From VAXT01 sp963728535 (GTDB taxonomy: Bacteria; Actinomycetota; Thermoleophilia; Gaiellales; Gaiellaceae), in NCBI GenBank assembly GCA_963728535.1, contig CAVSKK010000001.1:806001-870000 (forward strand): a DNA stretch of 64,000 nt, read 5' to 3'. Below the pieces are notes generated by a model. That model was given only the letters and a program-made list of their open reading frames with translations. It made no database searches and was not told where the DNA came from. Positions 45,878 to 54,893 of this stretch are shown here, piece by piece (the first letter of the stretch is position 1; each line of letters starts with the position of its first letter). The translations under genes were made by a program, and so were the position numbers.

Positions 45878-48800
45878 TCAGGCCGACTCGGCGAGCAGCG
45901 CTTCGCCCTCGCCGACGTAGCGCGTCGCGCCGACGGAGCGGTAGAAGGTGAGAGCCTGCTCGAGCTGGGCGTCGGCCTCTTCGCGCCCATCTGCACCGGC
46001 GAGCAGCTCGGCGGCGCGCAGCCGCGCGTCGGCCTCGTCCAGCAGTGAGCCGATCTGCGCGTAGAGCTCGGCAGCGGCGGTGAAATCGCGGCCGGCGTAG
46101 CACCTGGCCGCGACGATCCAGCGCGTCTGAGGCGCGTCCTCCGTTGCCGCGAGCAGTTCCTCGCCGAGACCGAGAGCCCCGAGGACGCGAATCAGGATCG
46201 GCCAGCAGCCCGCGAAAACGACCGCGTTCTGGCCCGCGAGCGCGAGCGCTTCCACGGCAGCACTCTTCGCCTCGTCCTCCCGCCCGCATGCGAGCAGGGC
46301 CTCTGCATAGAACGCAAGAGAAGGGCCGTAGATCGAGGCGCGCGCCCCGCTCGCGACCTCGAGCCCCCGCTCGGCGTCGGCCAGCCCTCCCAGGGTGTCG
46401 CCACGGGCAAGCCGGATCGCCCCGCGAATGTAGCGCGGAGTCCCTTCGTAGAAGTGCGGCGACCCTGCCTCCGTCTCGGCGATGAACTCGTCGGCGAGGC
46501 GGAATGCCTCGTCCCAGCGGCCGGCAATGAACTCGTTCTCCATCATGTTGGCTCGCAGTCCTCGCGTGATTCCCATGCCGCCGAACCGCTGGGCGGCGGC
46601 GGTCAGGCCTTCCTCCTCGGCGCGGGCGCTGCGAGCCCGGTCGCCGAGCACCCAGTAGGCCTGCCCTAGGTTCATGTAGGCGCGCACACACTCGCGCGAG
46701 CTCGCGGCGAGCGCGATCTCGATGCTGCGCTCGAGGTCGGCGACGCCGCCGGCGTCCCCCATGTTCACCCGCGCCACGCCGACGTTGTCGAGCGCGTGGG
46801 CGCGGATCTCCTCGAGCCCGAGCCGCTCGGCGAGCTCGAGCGCCTGGCGGCCGAGCACGATCGCCTCCTCGTACTCGTCGGCAAGCATCCGGAAGCGCGA
46901 GAGATTGGTGAGGACAAGCGCCTTCGATCGCGAATCGCCTGCATCTTGGACGAGTCCGGCCCCCCAATCGAGTAGCTCGTCGGCGTGCGTGCGGTCTCCC
47001 CGATACAGCGCGAGCTCGGCGAGCAACACCACCCCCTCCGCCGCCGTGTCGCGGTCGCCGACGTCGGCGAGAGCTTCGACGGCCTCGCGCAGCACCTCGT
47101 CACCAGTCTGCTCGGTGATCGCAAGTGTCCTCCCGTAGGCGAAGAGGAGCCGCGGCCGCTCGGCGTCGTCGAGTGGCCAGAGCTCGAGCGCAGCCTTGAA
47201 GTAGCCCTTCGCCGGGACGAAGGCGTTCAGCGCCTCCGCGCGATCTCCGGCATCCCGGAGTGCCCCGCGCGCGAGCGTCTCGAGCTCGTCGAGCGGTTGG
47301 CGGGCGGCGCGAGTGAGCTCGAGCGCGGCCAGGTAATGGTGGACGACGAGCTCGGCCTGATCGTCGGGCCGTCCGAGTGCCTCGATCCACTCCGCCACGA
47401 GCCGATGCTTGTCGGCGCGCCGGGCGCGCGGGATCTGGCCGTAGGCGACATCGCGGACGAGCAGATGGCCGAAGGAGTACTCGCTTTCGCCGGCAACGGA
47501 TGAGCTGCGTTTCCGGCGGAGGAACTCCTTGCGCTCGAGCGCGTGCAGGCCCCGCTCGGCTGCACCGCGATCGTGTCCCGCCATCTGGGTCAGCGCTCCG
47601 AGCCAGAAGACCTTGCCGACCACTGCCGCATCCTGGATCAGCTCCTTCTCGTCCTCGGGAAGAGCGTCGAGGCGCGCGGCGATGATCCCCTGGACGCTCA
47701 CCGGAAGCTCCTCGAGCTGCTTCCCCTCGCCGACCAGCCGCGCGAACTCCTCGGCGTACAGCGGGTTTCCGCCGGCGCGCGCAATCAGCGTCGCCTGGAG
47801 CTCGGCTTCGAGCAGCGGCTGCTCGAGAATCGCGTGCACGAGCTGCGCCGTCTCGTCATCAGAGAGCGGCGCAAGCGAGATGGTCGTTGAGTTCACCTTG
47901 CCGCCTCCCCACCCTTCCCGCCGGGCGATGAGCTCGGGACGAGCGGTGCAGAGGACGAGCAGCGGCACCCCGCTTGCCCACTCGGCCAGGTAATCGACGA
48001 AGTCGAGCAATCCTTCGTCGGCGAAGTGCAGGTCCTCGAAGACCGCGACCAGCGGGCGTGGCTCGGCGAGGGCCTCGAGGAAGCGGCGCCAAGCGGCGAA
48101 CGACTCCTCACGGGTGCTCGAGAGCTCCTGGTCGGTCTGGAGACCGACCAGCGGGCGGAGGTGACGCTCGAGCCACACGACCTCGGTGGGGTCGGTGACA
48201 TGCGACTCGATCGCGTCGAGCAGCTTGGCCGCCGAGCTCTCGGGGTCGTCGCTCTCGAGAATCCCCGCCTGGGTTTTCACGATCTCGGCCAGCGCCCAGA
48301 AGCTGACGCCCTCGCCGTACGGGAGGCTTTGCCCTTGGAGCCAGCTGAACAGCTCCGGTCCTTGCTCGAGAGCTCCGAAGAGCTCGAGAATGAGCCGGCT
48401 CTTGCCGATCCCCGGCACGCCGACGAGCGTGACGAGCTGCGACTCACGCTCTTCGCGCACTCGCGCGACAGCGGCGACGAGGGCCGCCAGGTCGCGATCC
48501 CTGCCGACGAGCGGCCCGATCTGGCGAATGTCCATGCCCAGTCCCGCCGCAAGCACCTCCCAGGCCGACTCCGGCTCCGCCGTGACCTTCAGCTGAACGG
48601 GCGTCGCCTCGCCGTAGTCGATCGCTCGCTCGGTCGCGCGATAGGTCGTCTCGTCGACCAGGATCGCGTCGATTCCCGCCGCAGCCTGGAGTCTTGCGGC
48701 CGCGTTGACCACGTCGCCGGAAGCGCTCAGGTCGCCCGTGTCGCTGCGGGCACCCAGCCGGGCAAGCGCCTCGCCGGTCGTGATTCCGATGCGCACCTGG

Positions 48801-49615
48801 AGGTCCCCCTCACCCGCAACCTCCCGGATCGTCTCGCGGATCGCAAGGGCCGCGCGCACTGCCCGCTCGGGGTCGTCATCGTGTGCGAGCGGGATCCCGA
48901 AGAGCGCCATCACCTCCTCGCCGACGAGCTTCTCGACGGTGCCGCCGAAGCGCTCGATCTGCTTCTCGACGCCGGCCTGGAACGGCTCGAGGCTCGCTCG
49001 GAAGTCCTCCGGGTCGGAGGCGCTGAGCCCGACGAGCTCGGCGACGAGCACGGAGACGAGCTTTCGCTCCTCGCGTACGGGCTCTGCAGGCGCGACCGGC
49101 AGGCCGTCCTCGAGGACGAGCGCGTAGATCCGCTCGGGAGCGCTGAGGTCCTTGAGCCGGCGCTCGCCGAGGTCGCGCAGCTCGAGCTCGCCGGCGAGCA
49201 GGTCGCGGGTCGTCTGCGAGATCAGCACCTGGCCGCCCTCGGCGGTGCCCATGATCCGGGCGGCGCGGTGGACGTCGAGGCCGGCAAAGAGCTCGCCGTG
49301 GCTCGCGGGCTCGCCCGTGTGGAGGCCGATCCGGACACGGAGCGGCTCACCCGGCCAGGGGTGGACGGCGTGCGCGCGCTGGGTGGCGGCAGCGGCGTCG
49401 ACCGCTTGCCGTGCGCCTCCGAACGCAAAGTGGAAGCTGTCGCCCTGCATCTCGACCTCGAACCCCCCGTGAGCAGCGCAGGCCTCCCGCAAGAGCCGGC
49501 GATGCGCGTCGAGCGCCTCGACGTAGCGTTCGCGGCCCAGCGTTTGCAGGAGCTTCGTCGAGCCCTCGATGTCGGTGAAGAGGAGGGTGACGGTTCCGGT
49601 CGGGAGTCCTGTCAT
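45878..49615 (-). CDS. Class III adenylate/guanylate cyclase with tandem cyclase domains, AAA ATPase and TPR-like region
   Basis: 1245 residues. Domain 1 (about 8-165) keeps the metal aspartates in LLFTDIEGS (Asp15) and MQGDSFHFAF (Asp59), so it should make a cyclic nucleotide. Domain 2 (about 187-350) reads VSVLVAELVGLSA at the first site, without the aspartate, and looks inactive or regulatory. A P-loop NTPase follows (GVPGIGKSR near 397-405), then helical repeats to the C-terminus, an arrangement common in large actinobacterial signalling ATPases. It lies seven bases after an exporter with two cyclic-nucleotide-binding domains. Whether it makes cAMP or cGMP is not readable by eye. Confidence 0.9.
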   Translation of the reverse strand: MTGLPTGTVTLLFTDIEGSTKLLQTLGRERYVEALDAHRRLLREACAAHGGFEVEMQGDSFHFAFGGARQAVDAAAATQRAHAVHPWPGEPLRVRIGLHTGEPASHGELFAGLDVHRAARIMGTAEGGQVLISQTTRDLLAGELELRDLGERRLKDLSAPERIYALVLEDGLPVAPAEPVREERKLVSVLVAELVGLSASDPEDFRASLEPFQAGVEKQIERFGGTVEKLVGEEVMALFGIPLAHDDDPERAVRAALAIRETIREVAGEGDLQVRIGITTGEALARLGARSDTGDLSASGDVVNAAARLQAAAGIDAILVDETTYRATERAIDYGEATPVQLKVTAEPESAWEVLAAGLGMDIRQIGPLVGRDRDLAALVAAVARVREERESQLVTLVGVPGIGKSRLILELFGALEQGPELFSWLQGQSLPYGEGVSFWALAEIVKTQAGILESDDPESSAAKLLDAIESHVTDPTEVVWLERHLRPLVGLQTDQELSSTREESFAAWRRFLEALAEPRPLVAVFEDLHFADEGLLDFVDYLAEWASGVPLLVLCTARPELIARREGWGGGKVNSTTISLAPLSDDETAQLVHAILEQPLLEAELQATLIARAGGNPLYAEEFARLVGEGKQLEELPVSVQGIIAARLDALPEDEKELIQDAAVVGKVFWLGALTQMAGHDRGAAERGLHALERKEFLRRKRSSSVAGESEYSFGHLLVRDVAYGQIPRARRADKHRLVAEWIEALGRPDDQAELVVHHYLAALELTRAARQPLDELETLARGALRDAGDRAEALNAFVPAKGYFKAALELWPLDDAERPRLLFAYGRTLAITEQTGDEVLREAVEALADVGDRDTAAEGVVLLAELALYRGDRTHADELLDWGAGLVQDAGDSRSKALVLTNLSRFRMLADEYEEAIVLGRQALELAERLGLEEIRAHALDNVGVARVNMGDAGGVADLERSIEIALAASSRECVRAYMNLGQAYWVLGDRARSARAEEEGLTAAAQRFGGMGITRGLRANMMENEFIAGRWDEAFRLADEFIAETEAGSPHFYEGTPRYIRGAIRLARGDTLGGLADAERGLEVASGARASIYGPSLAFYAEALLACGREDEAKSAAVEALALAGQNAVVFAGCWPILIRVLGALGLGEELLAATEDAPQTRWIVAARCYAGRDFTAAAELYAQIGSLLDEADARLRAAELLAGADGREEADAQLEQALTFYRSVGATRYVGEGEALLAESA

Positions 49616-49622
49616 CGTGACC

Positions 49623-52600
49623 TCAGAGCGCGAGCTGCTGGCTCACCAGGTAGTAGTACATTCCCTCGCGCCTCATCAGCTCCTCGTGGGAGCCCTGCTC
49701 GGCGAGGCGCCCCCTCTCGATGACGAGAATCACGTCAGCATCCCGGATCGTGCTGAGCCGGTGCGCGATCACAAACGACGTCCGGCCGTGGAAGACCTGG
49801 TCGACGTTCGCCTGAACAGCCCGCTCCGATTCGGTGTCGAGGGCGCTCGTCGCCTCGTCGAAGACGAGCACCGGCGGCTTGTGGTAGAGGGCTCGTGCGA
49901 TCGCGATCCGCTGACGCTGTCCCCCGGAGACCAGCATGCCCGACTCCCCGATCTTCGTCTCGTAGCCCAGCTGCATCCGCGCGACGAAGTCGTGGGCGTT
50001 CGCAACGCGTGCGGCCCACTCGACCTGATCCATGTCTGGCTCCTCGTCGCCGAAGGCGATGTTGCGGGCGATCGTGTCGTCGAACAGGTAGCTGTCCTGA
50101 AGAACGTAGCCGATCTGGCGCCTCAAATCGCCGTAGCGAAGGGTGCGCATGTCGACGCGGTCGTACTTGATGACGCCCGTGGTCGGCTCGAGCAAGCCTG
50201 AGAGGCACCGGACGAGCGTCGTCTTGCCCGAGCCGCTGCGCCCGACGATCGCCACCATCGTGCCGGGCTCGACGCTGAACGTGATTCCCTCCAGCACAGG
50301 CGGCGAGAACGGCGAGTACCGGAAGCCGACGTTGTTCAGCTCGACCCGCCCTTCGATCGTCTTCACGGGCGCGAGGGCGGAGCGATCGGAACCCTGCTCC
50401 GGCTCGTGCTCGACGATGTCGTTCAGGCGGTTGAGGAGAACCTTGCCGTACTGGAGATCGTCCCAGATGTCGAGCAGGACGAGCAACGGGCCGTTCGCCA
50501 TCAGCACCAGCGTGTTGAACGCCACGAGCTCGCCGATATTGATAGCGCCGTCGATGACCCGGAGCGACCCGACCCAGAGGAAGAGGACGATCGTGACCAG
50601 GGTGACGGTCGAGATCATCGCCTCGTACGACATCATCGTGAAGTCCGCCCGAAACACCCGATGCGCGAGCGTGGTGAACTGGGCGAGCATCCGCTTGCGG
50701 AACGCAGTTTCGGCGCCGACCGACTTCACCGTCTCGATGCCCTTGATCGCGTCGATCTGCTGCGAGCCATAGCGTCCAAACGCCTCCTCGAGGCTGGCGA
50801 ACATCGGACGCAGGCGCTTCGACGAAAAGCGCATCAGCCCGACGTAGGCCGGCGCAGTCGCAAGGAAGACGAGCGTCAGCAGCCAGTCGTACCTCGCCAT
50901 CAGCGCGAGTGCGACGACGAACGTGGCGAGCGCCGTCAGCCCGGATACCCCTTGGATGACCATCGTCGACCGGATCTCCCGCATGCCGGTCAGGCGACGC
51001 TGGATGTCGCCCGTCCTGCGGGAGTGGAAGTAGCCCATCGGCAGAGAGAGCAGCTTCCCGGTCAGGAAGTCGAGCGTCCTCCGGTCGAGGGTCACGGCAG
51101 AGCGACTCAGCACGTAGCCCTGGAGGAGATTCGCCGCGATCATCAAGGTGAGAACGCCCGCCATCGCCCCCAGGAGCATGTAGAGGAAGCTCTTGTCGAG
51201 AGTCCCGGCGTCGAGCCTGTTGACGATCGTTTCCGTGAAGAGGGGCAGCGCCATCTGGAGGCCCGCGGCAATCAGAGCCAGGAAGGCGGCGAAGGCGAGC
51301 GTGCGCCTGAACGGGCGGAAGAACTGCCAGAGCCAGAGCACCTTTGTCTCACCGAGCGGTGCCTCTTCGAGGCCGGGCCCCTTGGCAAGGAGCGCCGCGT
51401 AGCCCGACCACTTCTTCTCGAACTCCTTGCGCTTCATGCGGATGACACCGACCGCCGGGTCGGCGAGCCGCACGCGGTGACCGTCCGTGTCGAAGACGAC
51501 GACCCAGTGGTTGCCTTCGTAGTGGCAGACGGCGGGGAGCGGCAGCTCGTCGAGACGAGTCTTCGACGCCTTCACGGAACGCACGCGCAGACCGGCCGAC
51601 TTGGCGCCGGCGGCGATCCCGGTCAGGCTCGTGCCGTCGACTCCCATGTAGACGACCTTCCGGAGGTACGGCAGGCTGACCGCCCGCCCGAAGTACCGGC
51701 AGACCATTGCCAGGCAGGCGGCGGCGCAGTCCATCTCGTCGATCTGCCAGACGTGAGGAAAGCGTCGAATCCGCTTGCGTCCGGCGCCGGTCTCCTCGGC
51801 CGTCCACTCCTCGGCTATGTGCGCGCCCGCCGGCGGGCCCTCGCGGACCTCGTCGACCTGCTCCAGGCCGACCTTCTCCGGCATCGCCGAATCCGCCGGC
51901 AGGAGCTCCTCGGCGAAATCGAGGGGAACGCGCGCGACGAACCGGAAGTCGTACTTGGCGATCTGATCCTCGAACACGGCGCGGAACGTGTCGTCGGCCT
52001 CGGCGAGTCGCTTGAAGTCACTTTCCGCCAGCGCGAGCAGCACCGCCGGCGTGACCGCCTCGACGTTCGCGGTCGCCGTGCCGCGGAGCAACGAGTGCTC
52101 TCCGAAGAAGTCTCCGCGCCGTTTGTAGGCGATGTCGCCCTGAGCGCTGCGGTCTTCGGTCTCCCAGACGATCCGCAGCCGCCCGCTCTCGACGAAGTAC
52201 ATCCGGCTCGAGCGCTCGCCCTGCCGGATGACGATCTCTCCCTCGTCGACCGTGACGCGCTCCAGAGCGTCGATCAGCTCGTCGAGAGTCTCTGCGCGGA
52301 TCCGAGAGAGGTCCGAAGAGAGGCGGAAGAGGTAGCGGAGCCGGCCGCGCTCGGCCTCGCGCTCGAAATGGTCCTTGATCTCGGGTTTCAGGCGAACGAG
52401 CGCCCGGAAGACGGTCCCGTCGAGCCGGAGCGCGTCGACCGGGCTGTGCGCCCGAACGGTTGCGGTTCGCGGGATCCCGTCGAGCAGGGCCATCTCGCCG
52501 AAGACGTCGCCCGGGCCGAGCATCTCCACCGAGACCTCGCCGCCGTCCTCCGTGCGCTTGAGCACTCGTGCATCGCCGGAGAGGATCACGTAGAGCGAGT

Positions 52601-52766
52601 CGCCGGCCTCGCCCTCCTCGACGATCGAGGCTCCGAAGCCGAACGACTCGGGCTCGAAGCTCTCGAGAACGAGCCCGCGTGCGTCTTCAGGCAGCGCCTT
52701 CAACATCGGCAGCTCGGCGAGGATCGCCGCCGCGCCGTCTCGTCGCGTGGTCTCAGGGGCGTTCAT
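49623..52766 (-). CDS. C39-peptidase ABC exporter with two N-terminal cyclic-nucleotide-binding domains
   Basis: 1047 residues. Two CRP-type domains occupy about 15-135 (GASIVEEGEAGDSLYVILSG, GDVFGEMALLDGIPRTATVRA) and 150-280 (GEIVIRQGERSSRMYFVESG, GDFFGEHSLLRGTATANVEA). Next is a C39 peptidase with the full set: Cys347 in QIDEMDCAAACLAMV, His420 in YEGNHWVVV, Asp436 in LADPAVG. Then six transmembrane helices and an ATPase (GRSGSGKTT about 840, VSGGQRQRIAIARAL about 945). Such exporters cut substrates after a Gly-Gly leader and export them. The domain order recalls cyanobacterial HetC-like transporters. The ATG overlaps the PpiC gene by 14 bases. The peptide at 53904-54113 is the likely substrate. 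Confidence 0.93.
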   Translation of the reverse strand: MNAPETTRRDGAAAILAELPMLKALPEDARGLVLESFEPESFGFGASIVEEGEAGDSLYVILSGDARVLKRTEDGGEVSVEMLGPGDVFGEMALLDGIPRTATVRAHSPVDALRLDGTVFRALVRLKPEIKDHFEREAERGRLRYLFRLSSDLSRIRAETLDELIDALERVTVDEGEIVIRQGERSSRMYFVESGRLRIVWETEDRSAQGDIAYKRRGDFFGEHSLLRGTATANVEAVTPAVLLALAESDFKRLAEADDTFRAVFEDQIAKYDFRFVARVPLDFAEELLPADSAMPEKVGLEQVDEVREGPPAGAHIAEEWTAEETGAGRKRIRRFPHVWQIDEMDCAAACLAMVCRYFGRAVSLPYLRKVVYMGVDGTSLTGIAAGAKSAGLRVRSVKASKTRLDELPLPAVCHYEGNHWVVVFDTDGHRVRLADPAVGVIRMKRKEFEKKWSGYAALLAKGPGLEEAPLGETKVLWLWQFFRPFRRTLAFAAFLALIAAGLQMALPLFTETIVNRLDAGTLDKSFLYMLLGAMAGVLTLMIAANLLQGYVLSRSAVTLDRRTLDFLTGKLLSLPMGYFHSRRTGDIQRRLTGMREIRSTMVIQGVSGLTALATFVVALALMARYDWLLTLVFLATAPAYVGLMRFSSKRLRPMFASLEEAFGRYGSQQIDAIKGIETVKSVGAETAFRKRMLAQFTTLAHRVFRADFTMMSYEAMISTVTLVTIVLFLWVGSLRVIDGAINIGELVAFNTLVLMANGPLLVLLDIWDDLQYGKVLLNRLNDIVEHEPEQGSDRSALAPVKTIEGRVELNNVGFRYSPFSPPVLEGITFSVEPGTMVAIVGRSGSGKTTLVRCLSGLLEPTTGVIKYDRVDMRTLRYGDLRRQIGYVLQDSYLFDDTIARNIAFGDEEPDMDQVEWAARVANAHDFVARMQLGYETKIGESGMLVSGGQRQRIAIARALYHKPPVLVFDEATSALDTESERAVQANVDQVFHGRTSFVIAHRLSTIRDADVILVIERGRLAEQGSHEELMRREGMYYYLVSQQLAL

Positions 52767-53772
52767 GCCACGAGATCCGCTCTCCGATATCCGTGTCGGT
52801 CGCACGCCGTCGGACTTCTTCCTGCACCCGGGTCTGCACCAACGGGTCGTCGAGCGTGGGAATGCGCTTGCGGTGAACAGCCGCGAACACGAACCGGTTG
52901 CCCATCGTCACCGGGCCGACGACCTCTCCTGCGGTGGCACCGAGGAGAGCTTGCGCGAGCTCGGGCTCGGCTTCCTCGATGGCAAGGGTTCGCTCGGCGA
53001 CCGGGGCTCCGGCTCTGACGGCGATCTCGGGCAACGACATGCCCTCGTCGGCGATGCTGAGCGCTGCTTCCTTGGCCATCCCCTTGTCGGTCAACTCGAG
53101 CAGCGTGCACTCGACCTCGACCCAGTCGGAGCGGCGCGCTGCGAGAACCTTCGCCGTCACCTCCCGGGTCTGCGCGCGCCGAGAGCGCTCCTCTGACGCC
53201 TGCGTGATTGCGGCCAGCTCGCTGTCCGGCGAGACACCAACGGCATCGGCGGAGGCGAGCTGCCCGGCGAGCTTCCACGCCCATTCGGCCAAGACCCCGG
53301 AGCAGACCGTCTCCGGCCAGACGACATCGGCCACGCGCCCCGGGTCCGGCGGAGATGAGGCGAACGACTCCTCGAGCCGACCGTCGAGCTTCGCTCGCGC
53401 CAGCGCGCGCCCGCTGTATGCGAGCAGATCGTCGTACTCCAGCTTCCAGCGTGCGAGCCAGGCCACCAGTTCCTCGGCCGCGAGCAGCTTGCGCTCGTGC
53501 CGGAAGTCATCCGCCTTGGCCTCGATCTCGGCTCCGTCGAGCGGTCGCCCGGCCGTGTCGGCGTGATCCAGAGCGGCAATGCCTGCCGCAGCCTGCTGTT
53601 CGACCGCGGCGAGGTCGCCCCAATCGCGACCCGCGTCGAGGATGTCCTGCCAGCGATAGGTGTGATCGGCGATCGAGAACACCCGCCGTTCGAGGACGGC
53701 TCGTGGCGCTGAGATCACGGGCGGATGCACATCTGCTCTCGGTTTCAAGTGAGAAACGATTGTCGCCATCAT
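52753..53772 (-). CDS. PpiC/SurA-like peptidyl-prolyl isomerase-type protein
   Basis: 339 residues. The C-terminal 80 show the parvulin-type tail (ELAQALLGATAGEVVGPVTM, then GNRFVFAAVHRKRIPTLDDP). The region before it (EELVAWLARWKLEYDDLLAYSG and similar) is helical, as in SurA-type foldases. There is no signal peptide, so it works in the cytosol, probably on the precursor peptide before export. ATG start with AGGGG five bases upstream. It is the first gene of the exporter operon and overlaps the exporter gene. The core parvulin active site is not clearly conserved, so it may be a chaperone rather than an enzyme. Confidence 0.65.
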   Translation of the reverse strand: MMATIVSHLKPRADVHPPVISAPRAVLERRVFSIADHTYRWQDILDAGRDWGDLAAVEQQAAAGIAALDHADTAGRPLDGAEIEAKADDFRHERKLLAAEELVAWLARWKLEYDDLLAYSGRALARAKLDGRLEESFASSPPDPGRVADVVWPETVCSGVLAEWAWKLAGQLASADAVGVSPDSELAAITQASEERSRRAQTREVTAKVLAARRSDWVEVECTLLELTDKGMAKEAALSIADEGMSLPEIAVRAGAPVAERTLAIEEAEPELAQALLGATAGEVVGPVTMGNRFVFAAVHRKRIPTLDDPLVQTRVQEEVRRRATDTDIGERISWHERP

Positions 53773-53903
53773 GCGGCCCCTTCGTCAATGTCACTGTGTG
53801 GCCTGTGATGGATAACGATTTGCAATTCCCTAGCGCCATCCGGTCAAGCGTTGTAATGTTTCTCGCGCATGACCCTCGACGCTGCCTGAGGAGGTGAATC
53901 TAA
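53773..53903. promoter_or_regulatory. Divergent promoter region between the exporter operon and the peptide gene
   Basis: 131 bases serve both the minus-strand operon and the plus-strand peptide gene. A TGTAAT hexamer at 53852-53857 is a fair -10 for the peptide gene, but no good -35 stands at the right distance. A strong GAGGAGGTGA ribosome site (53889-53898) lies six bases before the peptide's GTG. I found no convincing CRP-type palindrome. Confidence 0.45.
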
Positions 53904-54113
53904 GTGAGCGAGAAGGAGATTCGTGATCTCGACGTCTCCGAGGAGGAAGGCGAAGACGTCAAGGGCGGAACGAAGGGCCCGATGCCGCCAGCACATAACC
54001 CGGGCAAGCCAGCAATTAAGAGCCCAGGAACCGCGACCGGCCGAGTTCCGGGAGCAACTGCGGCTCCGAAGTCACCGACGAAGCTTCCACCGGGCCGAAT
54101 GCCCCCAAGCTGA
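53904..54113 (+). CDS. Proline-rich precursor peptide with double-glycine leader
   Basis: 69 residues. The leader (1-22) is acidic and ends in the Gly-Gly cleavage pattern: MSEKEIRDLDVSEEEGEDVKGG. The LDVSEEE and DVKGG spacing matches leaders cut by C39 transporter peptidases. The 47-residue core has 13 prolines (PMPP, GKPAIKSPG, LPPGRMPP), five Lys and several Thr/Ser, but no Cys, Trp, Tyr or Phe, so it is neither a lanthipeptide nor a disulfide microcin of known type. GTG start with a GAGGAGG site nine bases upstream, and a strong terminator follows. The divergent operon encodes a C39 exporter and a prolyl-isomerase-like protein. No family known to me. Confidence 0.8.
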   Translation: MSEKEIRDLDVSEEEGEDVKGGTKGPMPPAHNPGKPAIKSPGTATGRVPGATAAPKSPTKLPPGRMPPS

Positions 54114-54154
54114 TTCACCTTTGCGGTACGCGCCGGGTGTCCAAGCCCGGCATT

Positions 54155-54193
54155 GAGAGGCGGGCCTGTGAGTGCCCGCCTCTCTTCGTTTCT
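54155..54193 (+). terminator. Strong Rho-independent terminator after the precursor peptide gene
   Basis: GAGAGGCGGGC (54155-54165) pairs perfectly over eleven bases with GCCCGCCTCTC (54174-54184) around an eight-base loop, followed by TTCGTTTCT. It makes the peptide gene a single-gene transcript. The stem is symmetrical and could also act on minus-strand transcripts. Confidence 0.8.
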
Positions 54194-54275
54194 GGGGTCA
54201 AGTGACGCACGCCAGGTAGGTCCCGGCCGAGAGCGCGCGCGTCCTCCTCGAGCGTCGCGGCTTCTTCAGTCAGGC

Positions 54276-54839
54276 CTAGAAGCCGACGAAAAGTCCGGCG
54301 CCACGAGTCGGTGACGGGGGCGGCCAGACGCCCAGGACGAGCCTGGAGAAGCCCGTCACGCCGCCCTGCCCGTCGACTCGCACGTGGTACCGGACGCCCG
54401 GGTCGAAGTTGAACGAGACCTCACTCTGCACGCCGCAGGAGTCGTCGTTGCCGGCAATCTGCGTCAGGCTGCCGAGGTCCGCGCCCGTGTAGACGCCGAG
54501 GACCGTATCGAAGGTCGTGCCGTTGCACGTGTTGGCGGTGATGCGCCCCCCGGCGACGAGCGTGAAGTGGTACCAGACCGAGTGACAGATCGAATCCTCG
54601 CCCGACTGGCAGGTGGCGTAAGTGGTGTTGGCGGACCTCTCCGCGAACCCGGACTGAAGCTCGCTCACCGTGCATGCAGGATCGAGGTCGGAGAAGTAGT
54701 CACAGACCGGCGGCGAGAGCGGCTTCGGCACCGGCGGCGGTGGTGAGCCCGGAGTCGTGGCTGCTGGCGCCGCGGCGGCGAGGACCAGCAGGGCCGCGGC
54801 CGAAACGGCGAGGCGAGCGATGTGGCTCTCGGCGCTCAT
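54276..54839 (-). CDS. Secreted Cys-rich protein, PPC-domain-like
   Basis: 187 residues with a signal peptide (LAVSAAALLVLAAAAPAAA), a Pro-rich linker, and a beta-rich domain. The domain has SVWYHFTLVAGGRITANTCN, FDTVLGVYTG, IAGNDDSCGVQSEVSFNF and VRYHVRVDGQGGVTG, the pattern of bacterial pre-peptidase C-terminal domains that mature on the cell surface. About seven cysteines suggest disulfides. Divergent from the lipoprotein gene with 54 bases between starts. It lies beyond the peptide terminator and is probably independent of the export system. Confidence 0.75.
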   Translation of the reverse strand: MSAESHIARLAVSAAALLVLAAAAPAATTPGSPPPPVPKPLSPPVCDYFSDLDPACTVSELQSGFAERSANTTYATCQSGEDSICHSVWYHFTLVAGGRITANTCNGTTFDTVLGVYTGADLGSLTQIAGNDDSCGVQSEVSFNFDPGVRYHVRVDGQGGVTGFSRLVLGVWPPPSPTRGAGLFVGF

Positions 54840-54893
54840 GTCCTATCGGCCTCGGATCCTACTCCCGTGTCCAGCAGCGGTAAAGGAGTCGGC

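Noticed and set aside
48026..49723. Long open frame on the plus strand opposite the cyclase
   Set aside because: Same reasons: shadow of a high-GC gene whose own motifs are intact.
50406..53018. Long open frame on the plus strand opposite the C39 exporter and PpiC gene
   Set aside because: No recognisable motif and an unnatural composition (runs of Arg, Glu and His). The minus-strand genes are fully supported.
53773..53903. CRP-like binding site in the exporter/peptide divergent region
   Set aside because: TGTCAC and TGTGA half-sites are present but their spacing and orientation do not give the TGTGA-N6-TCACA palindrome.
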